Assembly: GCF_024699925.1 (NCBI RefSeq)
Contig: NZ_JAJOMX010000001.1
Span: 3,882,001-3,946,000, forward strand
Source: Mesorhizobium sp. J428
GTDB taxonomy: Bacteria; Pseudomonadota; Alphaproteobacteria; Rhizobiales; Rhizobiaceae
Reading direction: 5' to 3'
Length of the DNA stretch: 64,000 bases
Part shown: piece after piece, positions 24,318 to 33,784 of the stretch
How the letters are laid out: the number at the start of each line of letters is the position of its first letter
Position numbering within the stretch: position 1 is the stretch's first letter
Program-made: the position numbers and the translations under genes
The notes under the pieces: generated by a model
The model's database searches: none
Told to the model about the DNA's origin: nothing
Seen by the model: the letters and a program-made list of their open reading frames with translations, nothing else

Positions 24318-25607
24318 TCAACCAGTGGACGAAGCTGGCCGGTCGATTGCCACCCGGCTGCCGTCGTCGAGCCGCCTGTAGCGCGGCGTACTCGACGGGC
24401 CGAACACCAGATAGGTGCCCGTGATCATGCTGTAGAGATAGAAGGAATCGACAATGTCGTGGCCGAAGCTGATGTTGACCGCGCCGTTGACCAGATAGGT
24501 GGCGCAGACGACCACCATCAGCGTGTAGCCGATTCGCCCGAGCTCGTCCTTTTCGGCACGGCCGGCGACCCAGAGCGGCACGACGAACATCGCGATGACC
24601 GCCGCGAGGCCGAAGACGCCCGACCGCATCAGCGCGTTGAGGACGAGATTGTGAGCGTGCGAGAAGGTGATCTCCTTCTCCCCCTGTTCGCTTGCCGCGG
24701 CCTGGAGCGCGCCGCGCGCATGGGCCGGACCCTGGCCGAAGATCGGGGCCTGCTCGATCAGTTCGATCGCCGCGCTCCAGACGCGCAGGCGCTGACCGAG
24801 CGAATTGTCGTAGTTGCCGGCGTCCACCTTTTCGAAATCCCTGACCAGGCTCATCACCCTGGTCTCGACGGTCGAGTAGCCGAGGGAGGCGACGACCGCC
24901 GCCGCCGCCACGACCGCGAGCGCGGTCTTGCGCGTGAACACCGCCCTCGGCACGAAGTCGAGCAGCCAGGCGAGCAGCAGCGGTGAAATGACCAGCATGG
25001 GCCAAAGGCTGCGCATGCCCGACAGGATAAGCGCCACCGCCGCGGAAAGGGCGGCCGCAACAGCGAACTGGCGCATACGACCGTCGCGGTAGATCGCGAT
25101 GGCGATGCAGAAGCCGAAGAGCGCGGCTGAAATCAGCGCGAACGGCCCGGAATTGCCCGCCAGGCCTTCGGCGCGCGGAGCCCCGCGGACGAAGATTTCG
25201 ACCAGCGCGGACAGTCCCGCAGCCAGGCCGCCGGCGATCGCGCCGTATTCGGCCCAGCGCAGCACGTCGGCGCGCGGTGTCAGTGACAGGCGGCCGAAGA
25301 CGATCAGGAAGGCGATAAAGGGCAGGTTTGCGCCGATGCCCTGCAGCAGGTCGTCCGGACCTGTGTAGTTGACCAGCGTCGAGAGCGTTTCGGCGGCGAA
25401 ATAGGCGAGGAAGGCCATGCCGATGATGCGCACGCCGCGCTCGCGCGGAAGAGCGATCAGTCCCTGCGACAGGCGCCAGAGGCCGACCGGCAGAGCGCCC
25501 ACGTAGAGGATGCTGACCAGGCTTCCGCCGGCGGCGCCGCCGCCGATCACCGCGGCGGTGAACCAGCGGTTGATCTCGTCGAGTGTTGGCCTGCGTATGG
25601 CTTGCAA
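24318..25607 (-). CDS. O-antigen ligase/polymerase family protein (Wzy/WaaL)
   Basis: 429-residue polytopic inner-membrane protein with around eleven hydrophobic segments and a large periplasmic loop before the signature HAHNLVLNALMRSGVFGL (about 335-352), where the conserved His is part of the Wzy_C domain. It either ligates glycans to lipid A core or polymerises repeat units; sequence alone does not separate the two. The start is TTG at 25607 with GGAAG upstream. It lies 159 bases upstream of the CapD-type gene on the same strand. Confidence 0.85.
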   Translation of the reverse strand: MQAIRRPTLDEINRWFTAAVIGGGAAGGSLVSILYVGALPVGLWRLSQGLIALPRERGVRIIGMAFLAYFAAETLSTLVNYTGPDDLLQGIGANLPFIAFLIVFGRLSLTPRADVLRWAEYGAIAGGLAAGLSALVEIFVRGAPRAEGLAGNSGPFALISAALFGFCIAIAIYRDGRMRQFAVAAALSAAVALILSGMRSLWPMLVISPLLLAWLLDFVPRAVFTRKTALAVVAAAAVVASLGYSTVETRVMSLVRDFEKVDAGNYDNSLGQRLRVWSAAIELIEQAPIFGQGPAHARGALQAAASEQGEKEITFSHAHNLVLNALMRSGVFGLAAVIAMFVVPLWVAGRAEKDELGRIGYTLMVVVCATYLVNGAVNISFGHDIVDSFYLYSMITGTYLVFGPSSTPRYRRLDDGSRVAIDRPASSTG

Positions 25608-25981
25608 GAAGCTTCCGTTCGATCGATTGACTTCCGGCAGGTATCATCCGCCATTGTGCGGACGCAACCTTGATGCTGCAATGCGGAAGGATCAGTCGTT
25701 CAAAAGACGTTTCGCGGCGAAATCCGCCGCGTGCTGCCGTTCAGTAACGCAAGATGACAGATTCGATAGAAGATTTTTCTACACGAGGCTCGAGTAACGC
25801 GGATTCTTATGTTGTCGCTACCGGACGAAACCGTTAGAAGCCGCCCGACATGCGTGACGCCCGCAACCGCGGCGCGGCACCTTCCCATGAGACGCGACGG
25901 CGTGCGCCGCTCGGCCACCGCGAGCGAAGCAGCCGACACGGACGATGTCCGTGCCGACCCACGATCTGGAAGCAGGCCACA
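25608..25981. promoter_or_regulatory. Divergent region upstream of cysD, with inverted repeat
   Basis: This 374-base gap has no supported gene. It must contain promoters for the leftward ligase/polymerase gene and the rightward cysD operon. The only clear structure is an inverted repeat, CACGGAC and GTCCGTG, with a three-base spacer at 25937-25953, 28 bases before the cysD ATG. It could be an operator or a leader hairpin. I see no SAM riboswitch-like arrangement. Confidence 0.4.
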
Positions 25982-26887
25982 ATGACCGCACACATGACTC
26001 ATCTGCAGAGGCTTGAGGCGGAATCGATCCATATCTTCCGCGAGGTCGCCGCGACCTTTTCCAAGCCGGTGATGCTCTATTCGGTGGGCAAGGATTCGTC
26101 CGTGATGCTTCATCTGGCGATGAAGGCTTTCTATCCGGCGAAACCGCCCTTTCCGTTCCTGCACGTCGACACGCGGTGGAAGTTCCGCGAGATGATCCAG
26201 TTCCGCGACCAGATGGCCGAGAGGCTCGGCTTCGATCTGCTCGTGCACATCAATCCGGAAGGCATCGAGAAGAACATCGGGCCGTTCACGCACGGATCGA
26301 ACGTGCACACGCACATCATGAAGACGGTTGGGTTGCGCCAGGCTCTCGACAAATACGGCTTCGACGCGGCCTTCGGCGGCGCACGCCGCGACGAAGAGAA
26401 GTCGCGGGCCAAGGAGCGCATCTTCTCCTTCCGCAACGCCCAGCACACCTGGGATCCGAAGAACCAGCGGCCGGAGATGTGGAAGATCTACAACACCCGC
26501 ATTGCCTCGGGCGAATCGATCCGCGTGTTCCCGCTGTCGAACTGGACCGAGCTCGACATATGGCAGTACATCCTGCAGGAGAACATCCCGATCGTCCCGC
26601 TCTACTATGCCAAGAAGCGGCCGATCGTCGAACGCGACGGCATGCTGATCCTGAAGGACGACGACCGCATGGAACTGCGCGACGGCGAGGTGGTGGAGGA
26701 CCGGCTGGTGCGCTTCCGCACCCTCGGCTGCTATCCGCTGACCGGGGCGATCGATTCCGACGCCGAGACATTGGAGGAGATCGTGCAGGAGATGCTGATC
26801 GCCCGCACGTCGGAGCGGCAGGGGAGGGCCATCGACAAGGACGAGGCGGGCTCCATGGAAAAGAAGAAGCGTGAAGGATATTTCTGA
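25982..26887 (+). CDS. cysD: Sulfate adenylyltransferase subunit 2
   Basis: Catalytic small subunit of ATP sulfurylase, 301 residues, forming APS from sulfate and ATP. The PP-loop is [10 protein letters not shown] (about 34-43); [30 protein letters not shown] and the C-terminal EKKKREGYF are diagnostic of CysD/NodP. The ATG at 25982 gives the standard N-terminus [16 protein letters not shown]. It is followed after one base by cysNC. Because the neighbouring locus encodes a sulfotransferase, its product may serve glycan sulfation as well as, or rather than, cysteine synthesis. Confidence 0.97.
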   Translation: MTAHMTHLQRLEAESIHIFREVAATFSKPVMLYSVGKDSSVMLHLAMKAFYPAKPPFPFLHVDTRWKFREMIQFRDQMAERLGFDLLVHINPEGIEKNIGPFTHGSNVHTHIMKTVGLRQALDKYGFDAAFGGARRDEEKSRAKERIFSFRNAQHTWDPKNQRPEMWKIYNTRIASGESIRVFPLSNWTELDIWQYILQENIPIVPLYYAKKRPIVERDGMLILKDDDRMELRDGEVVEDRLVRFRTLGCYPLTGAIDSDAETLEEIVQEMLIARTSERQGRAIDKDEAGSMEKKKREGYF

Positions 26888-26888
26888 G

Positions 26889-28793
26889 ATGGAGCACGTG
26901 GCGCCCAAGCCCGCCGCCGCCAGCGCGGTCCACGCCTTCCTTCACGAGCAGGAGAACAAGGAGCTTCTGCGCTTCCTCACCTGCGGCTCGGTCGACGATG
27001 GCAAGTCGACGCTGATTGGCCGGCTGCTCTACGACACCAAGCTGATCTTCGAGGACCAGCTCGCTTCGCTGGAGAAGGACTCGAAAAAGTTCGGCACCAC
27101 CGGCGACGACATCGACTTCGCGCTCCTGGTCGACGGGCTGGAGGCTGAGCGCGAGCAGGGCATCACCATCGACGTCGCCTATCGCTTCTTCGCCACGCCG
27201 AAGCGCAAGTTCATTGTCGCCGACACGCCCGGTCATGAGCAATATACCCGCAACATGGCGACCGGCGCCTCCACCGCCGATCTCGCCATCGTCCTGATCG
27301 ACGCACGCCAGGGCGTGCTGCGCCAGACCCGCCGCCATTCCTTCATCGCTTCGCTGCTGGGCATCCGCCACATCGTGCTGGCGGTGAACAAGATCGACCT
27401 CGTTGGCTTCGACCGTGCCGTGTTCGACCGGATCGTCGGCGACTACCGCGCCTTTGCAAAGGATCTCGGCTTCGAGACGCTGACCCCGATCCCAATGTCG
27501 GCCCGCTATGGCGATAACGTCACGCAGCGTTCCGGCCGCATGGCCTGGTACACGGGACCGGCCCTGCTCGAGCATCTCGAGGCGGTGCCGCTGTCCTCGC
27601 ACAACGAGAAGAAGCCGTTCCGCTTCCCCGTGCAGTACGTGAACCGCCCCAACCTCGACTTCCGCGGCTTCGCCGGCACGATCGCCTCCGGGTCGATCTC
27701 GCAGGGCGACCCGGTGGTTGTGGCGAAGTCGGGCAAGCCGAGCCGCGTGAAGCGCATCGTCGTCCAGGGCGGCGACCTCAAGACCGCGTCCGAAGGGCAG
27801 GCCGTTACCATCGTTCTGGATGACGAGATCGAGGTATCCCGAGGAAACATGCTGGTCGCGCCGGACGCGAGGCCGCATGTCGCCGATCAGTTCACCGCCA
27901 ACATCGTCTGGTTCGACGAGCACCCGATGCTGCCCGGCCGCTCCTATCTTCTGCGGACCGAGACCGACCAGATGAACGCGACGGTCACGGAGCTGAAGCA
28001 CCGGATCGACGTGAATACCTTTTCGCATGAGGCAGCCAAGTCGCTGGAGCTCAACGAGGTGGGCGTCTGCAACATCTCGACCCAGTCGCCGGTCGCCTTC
28101 GACACCTATGCGGAGAACCGCGTCACCGGCGCCTTCGTCCTGATCGACCGGATCACCAATGCCACTGCCGGCGCAGGCATGATCCTGCATCCGCTGCGCC
28201 GCGCGTCGAACGTCCACTGGCAGGCGCTCGACGTCGACCGTAAAGCGCGTGCGGAGCTGAAGCACCAGAAGCCGGCCGTGCTGTGGTTCACCGGCCTGTC
28301 GGGCTCCGGCAAGTCGACCATCGCCAATCTGCTCGAGAAGAAACTGCACGCCAACGGCAAGCACACCTACATCCTCGACGGCGACAATGTCCGCCACGGG
28401 CTGAACCGCGACCTCGGCTTCACCGAGGAGGACCGCGTCGAGAACATCCGCCGCGTGGCGGAGGTATCGCGGCTCATGGTCGACGCCGGGCTGCTGGTGC
28501 TCGTGTCGTTTATCTCGCCCTTCCGGGCCGAGCGCCGCATGGCGCGCGAACTGATGGGCGAGGGCGAGTTCGTCGAGGTGTTTGTCGACACGCCGTTCGA
28601 GGAATGCGCGCGCCGCGACCCGAAGGGGCTCTATGCGCGGGCGCTAAAGGGCGAGATCAAGAACTTCACCGGCGTCGATTCGCCTTATGAAGCGCCGGAA
28701 CATCCCGACGTGCACCTCAAGACCTCCGGCCGCTCGCCGGAGGACCTGACCGAGGCGCTGGAGGCATGGTTGCGCGAGCGCGGCTATATCTGA
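26889..28793 (+). CDS. cysNC: Bifunctional sulfate adenylyltransferase subunit 1/APS kinase
   Basis: 634-residue fusion. The CysN GTPase part (about 1-440) has [27 protein letters not shown] and NKIDLV; GTP hydrolysis drives APS formation by CysD. The CysC kinase part (about 450-634) has [14 protein letters not shown] and phosphorylates APS to PAPS. This is the NodQ-type organisation used in rhizobia for both assimilation and Nod factor or polysaccharide sulfation. An ATG at 26889, one base after the cysD stop, is preferred to a GTG at 26871 inside cysD. cysQ follows six bases after the stop. Confidence 0.97.
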   Translation: MEHVAPKPAAASAVHAFLHEQENKELLRFLTCGSVDDGKSTLIGRLLYDTKLIFEDQLASLEKDSKKFGTTGDDIDFALLVDGLEAEREQGITIDVAYRFFATPKRKFIVADTPGHEQYTRNMATGASTADLAIVLIDARQGVLRQTRRHSFIASLLGIRHIVLAVNKIDLVGFDRAVFDRIVGDYRAFAKDLGFETLTPIPMSARYGDNVTQRSGRMAWYTGPALLEHLEAVPLSSHNEKKPFRFPVQYVNRPNLDFRGFAGTIASGSISQGDPVVVAKSGKPSRVKRIVVQGGDLKTASEGQAVTIVLDDEIEVSRGNMLVAPDARPHVADQFTANIVWFDEHPMLPGRSYLLRTETDQMNATVTELKHRIDVNTFSHEAAKSLELNEVGVCNISTQSPVAFDTYAENRVTGAFVLIDRITNATAGAGMILHPLRRASNVHWQALDVDRKARAELKHQKPAVLWFTGLSGSGKSTIANLLEKKLHANGKHTYILDGDNVRHGLNRDLGFTEEDRVENIRRVAEVSRLMVDAGLLVLVSFISPFRAERRMARELMGEGEFVEVFVDTPFEECARRDPKGLYARALKGEIKNFTGVDSPYEAPEHPDVHLKTSGRSPEDLTEALEAWLRERGYI

Positions 28794-28799
28794 GAAACG

Positions 28800-29624
28800 A
28801 TGCCTGAGGCGGCGATGACGATCGGAATGGACGACGCGGCGATCCTGGCCGAGCTGGAACGCCTGGCGCTTCTGGCCGGGGCAGAGATCATGGACGTGTT
28901 CCATGCCGGGATCACAGTGGAGGAGAAGTCCGACCACTCCCCGGTGACGGAAGCCGACCGGCGCGCCGAGATCGTCATCCTCCAGGGATTGCGCGCTGCC
29001 TTTCCGAATGTGCCCTGCGTTGCGGAGGAGGAAGCGTCAGCCGGACTTTTGCCGCCCGCGCTGGGCGATACGTTCTTCCTCGTCGATCCGCTGGACGGAA
29101 CCAAGGAGTTCATCAAGCGCCGGCCAGACTTCACCGTGAACATCGCGCTGGTGCGCAAGGGCGTGCCGGAGATCGGCGTGGTCTATGCGCCGGCCCAGGG
29201 CACGCTCTATTCGGGTCGTCCGGGCAAGGCCTATGCGGTCGCCGTGGACGAAAAGCATACGCCGACGGATCGCAGCGAGATCAACGTGCGCGATTGCGCC
29301 AGTCCGAAGACGATCGTCGCCAGCCGTTCGCACCGCACGCCGGAGACGGACGAGTTCATCGACAGGCATGACGGCGCCGAGATCGTCTCGGTCGGCTCGT
29401 CGCTGAAGTTCTGCCTGCTGGCGAGCGGCAAGGCCGATCTCTACCCCCGCTTCGGCCGCACGATGGAATGGGACACGGCGGCCGGCGACGCCGTGCTGCG
29501 CGCCGCAGGCGGCCGCACGACCCTGATCGACGGCGGGCCCTTCACCTACGGCAAGCGCAACCAGGCCGAGGACGTCGACTTCGCCAATCCCTGGTTTGTC
29601 GCCGAAGGCGGGGCCAAGGGTTGA
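28800..29624 (+). CDS. cysQ: 3'(2'),5'-bisphosphate nucleotidase CysQ
   Basis: 274-residue magnesium-dependent phosphatase of the inositol monophosphatase superfamily. Metal ligands are visible in EEEASAG (about 79-85) and the signature FLVDPLDGTKEFI (about 95-107), with EWDTAAGDAVLRAAGG near the C-terminus. It hydrolyses 3'-phosphoadenosine 5'-phosphate (PAP), the inhibitory by-product of PAPS-dependent reductases and sulfotransferases. It completes a cysD-cysNC-cysQ operon and so provides both ends of PAPS metabolism. Confidence 0.95.
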   Translation: MPEAAMTIGMDDAAILAELERLALLAGAEIMDVFHAGITVEEKSDHSPVTEADRRAEIVILQGLRAAFPNVPCVAEEEASAGLLPPALGDTFFLVDPLDGTKEFIKRRPDFTVNIALVRKGVPEIGVVYAPAQGTLYSGRPGKAYAVAVDEKHTPTDRSEINVRDCASPKTIVASRSHRTPETDEFIDRHDGAEIVSVGSSLKFCLLASGKADLYPRFGRTMEWDTAAGDAVLRAAGGRTTLIDGGPFTYGKRNQAEDVDFANPWFVAEGGAKG

Positions 29625-29644
29625 CTTTGCCCTGATCTTGGCTA

Positions 29645-29665
29645 GATTTCCCGTATTGGGAAATC
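29645..29665. promoter_or_regulatory. Inverted repeat operator of the higBA module
   Basis: A perfect eight-base inverted repeat, GATTTCCC and GGGAAATC, with a five-base spacer lies three bases before the toxin start. Type II toxin-antitoxin operons are repressed by their antitoxin at such sites, so this is very likely the HigA operator overlapping the promoter or ribosome site. Confidence 0.7.
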
Positions 29666-29668
29666 ACG

Positions 29669-29971
29669 TTGCGCGTTATCGCCAGAAGCACGCTTGTGGA
29701 ATTCGCACGCCGCCATCCCGATGCGCAGGCGTCGCTCGACCATTGGTATCGGCTCGCGATGAAGGCGAGCTGGAGTTCCACGGCAGAGATCGCTGCAGCC
29801 TTCTCCAAGGCGAAGGTGCTGAACGCGGAACGGGTCAGGTTCGAGGTCGCCGGCGGAAACTATCGGCTCATCGTGGCCTTCGATTTCGTGCGGCAGATTG
29901 CGTTCGTGAAGTTCGTCGGGACCCACGCCGAATATGACCGCATCGATGCGCTGACCGTGTCTGCGCACTGA
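29669..29971 (+). CDS. higB: HigB-type mRNA interferase toxin
   Basis: 100-residue toxin of the HigB (RelE superfamily) kind that cleaves translated mRNA. The N-terminus MRVIARSTLVEFARRHPDAQASLDHWY and the C-terminal RLIVAFDFVRQIAFVKFVGTHAEYDRIDA closely follow the family, including the terminal HAEYD. The start is a TTG at 29669, just after the operator repeat; a weak start codon is common for toxins. The toxin-first order is typical of higBA. It lies 45 bases after cysQ. The antitoxin gene follows nine bases later but is frameshifted in this sequence. Confidence 0.88.
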   Translation: MRVIARSTLVEFARRHPDAQASLDHWYRLAMKASWSSTAEIAAAFSKAKVLNAERVRFEVAGGNYRLIVAFDFVRQIAFVKFVGTHAEYDRIDALTVSAH

Positions 29972-29980
29972 GGACGCCGA

Positions 29981-30365
29981 ATGGATATTCGTTCTATCGC
30001 CACTCCTGAAGATCATTCGCGAGCCCTGGCCGAGATCGAGCGCTTGTGGGGTGCCGCGCCGGGGCACCGAGGAGGGTGATCGGCTGGACCTCCTAGCAAC
30101 TTTGGTCGAGCATTACGAGCAGCATGCCTTTCCGCTCGGGGATGCCGACCCCGTCGAGACGATCCGGATCCACATGGATATGACAGGGCGCGCGCAGAGC
30201 GATCTTGCGGCACTGTTCGGTTCGGCCTCGCGGGCTTCGGAGGTGCTCAACCGCCGCCGGGCTCTGACGATGGAGATGGCGTACCGGTTGAACTCCGAAT
30301 GGGGCATTCCGGCGGAAGCGCTGATCCGGCCGCACGAACTGCAGGTTCCGAAGCGCCGCGCGTGA
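29981..30365 (+). CDS. higA: HigA-type antitoxin with XRE helix-turn-helix, frameshifted
   Basis: The frame from ATG 29981 reads MDIRSIATPEDHSRALAEIERLWGAAP and then stops at 30078-30080. Beyond a run of four G (30061-30064), the next frame continues GTEEGDRLDLLATLVEHYEQHAFPL and the helix-turn-helix MTGRAQSDLAALFGSASRASEVLNRRRALT. Three G instead of four give a continuous 127-residue HigA of normal size and domain order. The antitoxin neutralises HigB and represses the operon. With an intact toxin beside it, a truly broken antitoxin should be deleterious, which argues for a sequence error. Confidence 0.82.
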
Positions 30366-30367
30366 GC

Positions 30368-31288
30368 TTACAGCTCCTCCCTTCGCGGCGGGTTTGCGCC
30401 CGCCCGCGAGACGGTGACCGCGGCGGCGCGGACGCCGAGGTCGAGGGCGGCGCGGATGTCGTCCTCGGCGAGCCGGGCGATCGCTATCTTCGTCAGCAAC
30501 CCCTTTTCATGCAGTGCGGCGAGCACGCCGGCGTTGAACGTGTCGCCGGCGCCGACGGTGTCGACCACATCGACGCGCCGGGCGGGCACCTTGACGGTCG
30601 CGGTTGCGGTGTAGCCGGTGGCGCCGTCGCCGCCGCGGGTGACGAGGACAAGCTTCGGGCCGAGTGCCAGCCAGCGGCGGGCGATGTCGTCGGGGCTGCC
30701 GCTCTCGCCGAACCAGGCGAGGTCCTCGTCGGAGAGCTTGACGATGTCGGCCATGGCGACCATGCGCATCATGCGGGCGCGATGGGCGGCGGCGTCGGGG
30801 ATGAAGTTCGGGCGGATATTGGGGTCGAGCATGGTGACGCGGCGGCTATGCTCGCGGCGCATCAGCGCCTCGTAGGCAGACCCGCACGGTTCGGGGATCA
30901 GGCTGATCGCGCCGAACAGCATCGCTGATACCTCGTCGCCCAGCGCCGGCAGGTCGGCGACGGAGACCATGCGCCCGGCGGTGTTCTCGTCGTAGAAGAC
31001 GTATTTCGCCTGGCCGTTCGTCAGCTTCACGAAGGCCAGCGTGGTGGGGCGGTCCGAGAGCGGCGAGTAGCGGGTGCCGACGCCGCTTTCGGCGAGCGTC
31101 TGGCGCAGCATGTCGCCGAACAGGTCGCTGGACAGGCCGGTGAAGAACTCGACCGGCGCGCCGAGGCGACCCAGCGCGATCGCCGTGTTGAACACCGCGC
31201 CGCCCGAATAGGGGGCGAAAGCGATTTCGCCGCGCGTGGTCTCGCGCGGCAGCATGTCGATCAGGGCCTCGCCGCAGCAGAGGATCAT
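30368..31288 (-). CDS. frcK: PfkB-family sugar kinase, probably fructokinase
   Basis: 306-residue ribokinase-family kinase. The N-terminal sugar-binding signature is GGAVFNTAIALGRLGAPVEFF (about 28-48) and the C-terminal ATP-binding/catalytic signature VDTVGAGDTFNAGVLAAL (about 255-272) contains the catalytic Asp. Its operon with a ROK repressor and divergence from an FrcBCA-type transporter suggest that it phosphorylates the imported fructose; other furanose or ribose-like sugars are possible. The ATG at 31288 is 29 bases after the repressor stop. It converges with higA, with two bases between their ends. Confidence 0.85.
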   Translation of the reverse strand: MILCCGEALIDMLPRETTRGEIAFAPYSGGAVFNTAIALGRLGAPVEFFTGLSSDLFGDMLRQTLAESGVGTRYSPLSDRPTTLAFVKLTNGQAKYVFYDENTAGRMVSVADLPALGDEVSAMLFGAISLIPEPCGSAYEALMRREHSRRVTMLDPNIRPNFIPDAAAHRARMMRMVAMADIVKLSDEDLAWFGESGSPDDIARRWLALGPKLVLVTRGGDGATGYTATATVKVPARRVDVVDTVGAGDTFNAGVLAALHEKGLLTKIAIARLAEDDIRAALDLGVRAAAVTVSRAGANPPRREEL

Positions 31289-31317
31289 GCGGACTCCGGG
31301 AACATCTGGGCGGGCAC

Positions 31318-32541
31318 TCAACTGCCCCGCGTCATGGCGATCTGGCCGATCAGGAAGCGGTCGGACAAGGGAAGGCTTGCGCCGCCGAGCGCGCGGGCAT
31401 GGATGCCGACGGTGCCCTCGCGCACGACCGGCAGTTCCAGCCCCTCGATGTCGAACTGGCGCAGCTTGAGCGCCACGGCCTCGACGAGCTTCGAGCGGAC
31501 GCCGCTCGGCATCCAGCCGTCGATGACGGCGGCCTCGAAATCGATCACGGCGGAGGAGGCGACGATGGCGTAGGCGAGGCCCGCAGCCGCGGTGTCGATC
31601 CAGGTGTCGAGATGGGGCGAGAGATCGCCCCATTCCTCCGGTGAGGTCCACAGGATGCCGCCGTCGCGGCGGGCAGAGATCAGCGCCCTTTCGAGCACGG
31701 CGATCGAGGCGATGTCGATGAGCTGGACGGGCCGGCCGGAGGCGTCGGGGACCGGCATGGAGCCGAGCGCGCCGGCATTGCCGGTAGGCCCCGCATAGAG
31801 CGCGCCCTCCAGCACCACGCCACCGCCGATGAAGGCACCGACATAGAAGTAGACGAAGTTGCGGAAATCGCCGGTCTGCCCGAAGACGAGCTCGGCACCG
31901 CAGGCTGCAGTCGCGTCGTTCTGGAGGTAGACGGGGAAGGGGAGCTCGGCCGAGAGTGCCGCCCGGATGTCGATCGAGCGCCACTCGTCCATCACCGAGC
32001 GCGGCGCGCCGACGGCGTCCGCCCAGTTCCACAGTTCGAACGGCATGGCGATGCCGAGGCCGGCGACGCGCCGGCGCTGCGTGGCGTCGAGCCGGCCGAG
32101 CAGGTCGGCAATGCCGGAGCGCGCGAATGCGAGCGTCGCGCGCGCCTCCGGATAGGCATAGGTCGAATGCGCCATGCCGCGGATCGCGCCGCAGAAGTCG
32201 ATGAGCACGAGGTCGGCGCTGCGGCGGCCGATCTTCAGGCCGAGGAAGAACGCGCCCTCGGGGTTGAGCGACATCGGGACGGAGGGCTGGCCGACCTTGC
32301 CGCGGATCGGCTCGCCGCGCAGCAGCAGCTCCTCGCCTTCGAGCTCACGCATGATGACCGAGATCGTCTGAGCAGACAGGCCAGTGATGCGGGCGATGTC
32401 GGTCTTGGCGAGCGCGCCGTGCTGACGCACGAGCGAGAGGACGAGGCGCTCGTTGTAGTCGCGCATGCCGCTCTGGTTCGTGCCCCGGCGGGAGCCGAGA
32501 TCACGCGGTGCATTGTCCGCGCGCAGCGCAGCGCTGTCCAT
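31318..32541 (-). CDS. ROK-family transcriptional repressor of sugar uptake
   Basis: 407-residue ROK regulator with an N-terminal winged helix (NERLVLSLVRQHGALAKTDIARITGLSAQTISVIMREL, about 30-68) and a C-terminal sugar-kinase-like domain. The kinase fold retains LQNDATAACGAEL and GGGVVLEGALYAGPTGNAGALG, but the usual ROK zinc motif (CxCGxxGC) is absent from the corresponding region (TGNAGALGSMPV then DIASIAVL). It probably represses the divergent frcBCA genes and its own operon until fructose binds. It heads the leftward unit with the sugar kinase. Confidence 0.87.
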   Translation of the reverse strand: MDSAALRADNAPRDLGSRRGTNQSGMRDYNERLVLSLVRQHGALAKTDIARITGLSAQTISVIMRELEGEELLLRGEPIRGKVGQPSVPMSLNPEGAFFLGLKIGRRSADLVLIDFCGAIRGMAHSTYAYPEARATLAFARSGIADLLGRLDATQRRRVAGLGIAMPFELWNWADAVGAPRSVMDEWRSIDIRAALSAELPFPVYLQNDATAACGAELVFGQTGDFRNFVYFYVGAFIGGGVVLEGALYAGPTGNAGALGSMPVPDASGRPVQLIDIASIAVLERALISARRDGGILWTSPEEWGDLSPHLDTWIDTAAAGLAYAIVASSAVIDFEAAVIDGWMPSGVRSKLVEAVALKLRQFDIEGLELPVVREGTVGIHARALGGASLPLSDRFLIGQIAMTRGS

Positions 32542-32600
32542 CGTGCCCCTCCCTGGGCGCTGTCGATTTTCGGGGCAGTCTGACGCCGCATATTGAATGT

Positions 32601-32634
32601 GTCAATAATAAATAAGTGTGAATTATCTATTGAC
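32601..32634. promoter_or_regulatory. Candidate ROK repressor operator
   Basis: A seven-base inverted repeat, GTCAATA (32601-32607) and TATTGAC (32628-32634), frames a 20-base AT-rich core in an otherwise GC-rich sequence, midway between the divergent repressor and frcB genes. ROK repressors commonly bind AT-rich sites with TTT/AAA half-sites. A promoter for either direction could overlap it. Confidence 0.5.
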
Positions 32635-32749
32635 TCATCGCGATTCATCGTGTTCGCTTAGGGTGTATCCTGGCCCTCGTGGCGGGTGCCGCCGTCAGGG
32701 AGGCCGGCGTGATGCCTTCGACATCGTCACTTTTCCCGGGAGGACTACC

Positions 32750-33784
32750 GTGACCACATCCGCAATCCTGAAAACAACCGTCTTCGGCGCGGCCGCGGCT
32801 GCGCTCCTGGCGCTGTCGATGCCCGCTTCGGCCGCCGGCGTCGGCGCCTGCCTGATCACCAAGACCGACACCAACCCCTTCTTCGTGAAGATGAAGGAGG
32901 GCGCGACCGCAAAGGCCGCCGAGATCGGCGTCGACCTCAAATCCTATGCCGGCAAGATCGACGGCGATTCCGAGAGCCAGGTGGCTGCGATCGAGACCTG
33001 CATCGCCGACGGCGCCAAGGGCATCCTGATCACCGCGTCCGACACGGCCGGAATCGTGCCGGCGGTTAAGAAGGCGCGCGACGCGGGCATCCTCGTGATT
33101 GCGCTCGACACGCCGCTGGAGCCCGCGGATGCGGCCGATGCGACGTTCGCGACCGACAACCTTCTCGCCGGCGAGCTGATCGGCAAGTGGGCCGCGGCGA
33201 CGCTGGGCGACAAGGCCAAGGACGCCAAGGTCGCCTTCCTCGACCTGACCCCGTCGCAGCCGACGGTCGATGTGCTGCGCGACCAGGGCTTCATGAAGGG
33301 CTTCGGCATCGACGTGAAGGACATCAACAAGATCGGCGACGAGGATGACCCGCGCATCGTCGGCCACGACGTGACCAACGGCAATGAGGAGGGCGGCCGC
33401 AAGGCGATGGAGAACCTGCTCCAGAAGGATCCCGGCATCAATGTCGTCCATACCATCAACGAGCCGGCCGCCGCAGGCGCCTACGAGGCGCTGAAGGCGG
33501 TGGGCATGGAGAAGGGCGTGCTGATCGTCTCGGTCGACGGCGGCTGCCCGGGCGTGAAGAACGTCGAGGCCGGGGTGATCGGCGCGACTTCGCAGCAATA
33601 TCCGCTGCTGATGGCCTCGCTTGGCGTCGAGGCGATCAAAAAGTTCGCTGAGACGGGCGAGAAGCCGAAGCCGACCGAGGGCAAGACCTTCTTCGACACC
33701 GGCGTGGCGCTGGTGACCGACAAGCCCGCTGAAGGCGTGCCGTCGATCAGCGTAAAGGAAGGCACGGAGAAGTGCTGGGGGTGA
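32750..33784 (+). CDS. frcB: Fructose-type ABC transporter periplasmic binding protein
   Basis: 344-residue periplasmic sugar-binding protein of the ribose-binding fold. The signal peptide occupies about 1-29 (ending PASAAG). [27 protein letters not shown] and [23 protein letters not shown] match FrcB proteins of rhizobia. The start is a GTG at 32750 with a good GGGAGGA site at 32738-32744. It is transcribed away from the ROK repressor. A 362-base gap with hairpins separates it from the permease gene, which may allow higher expression of the binding protein. Confidence 0.93.
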   Translation: MTTSAILKTTVFGAAAAALLALSMPASAAGVGACLITKTDTNPFFVKMKEGATAKAAEIGVDLKSYAGKIDGDSESQVAAIETCIADGAKGILITASDTAGIVPAVKKARDAGILVIALDTPLEPADAADATFATDNLLAGELIGKWAAATLGDKAKDAKVAFLDLTPSQPTVDVLRDQGFMKGFGIDVKDINKIGDEDDPRIVGHDVTNGNEEGGRKAMENLLQKDPGINVVHTINEPAAAGAYEALKAVGMEKGVLIVSVDGGCPGVKNVEAGVIGATSQQYPLLMASLGVEAIKKFAETGEKPKPTEGKTFFDTGVALVTDKPAEGVPSISVKEGTEKCWG

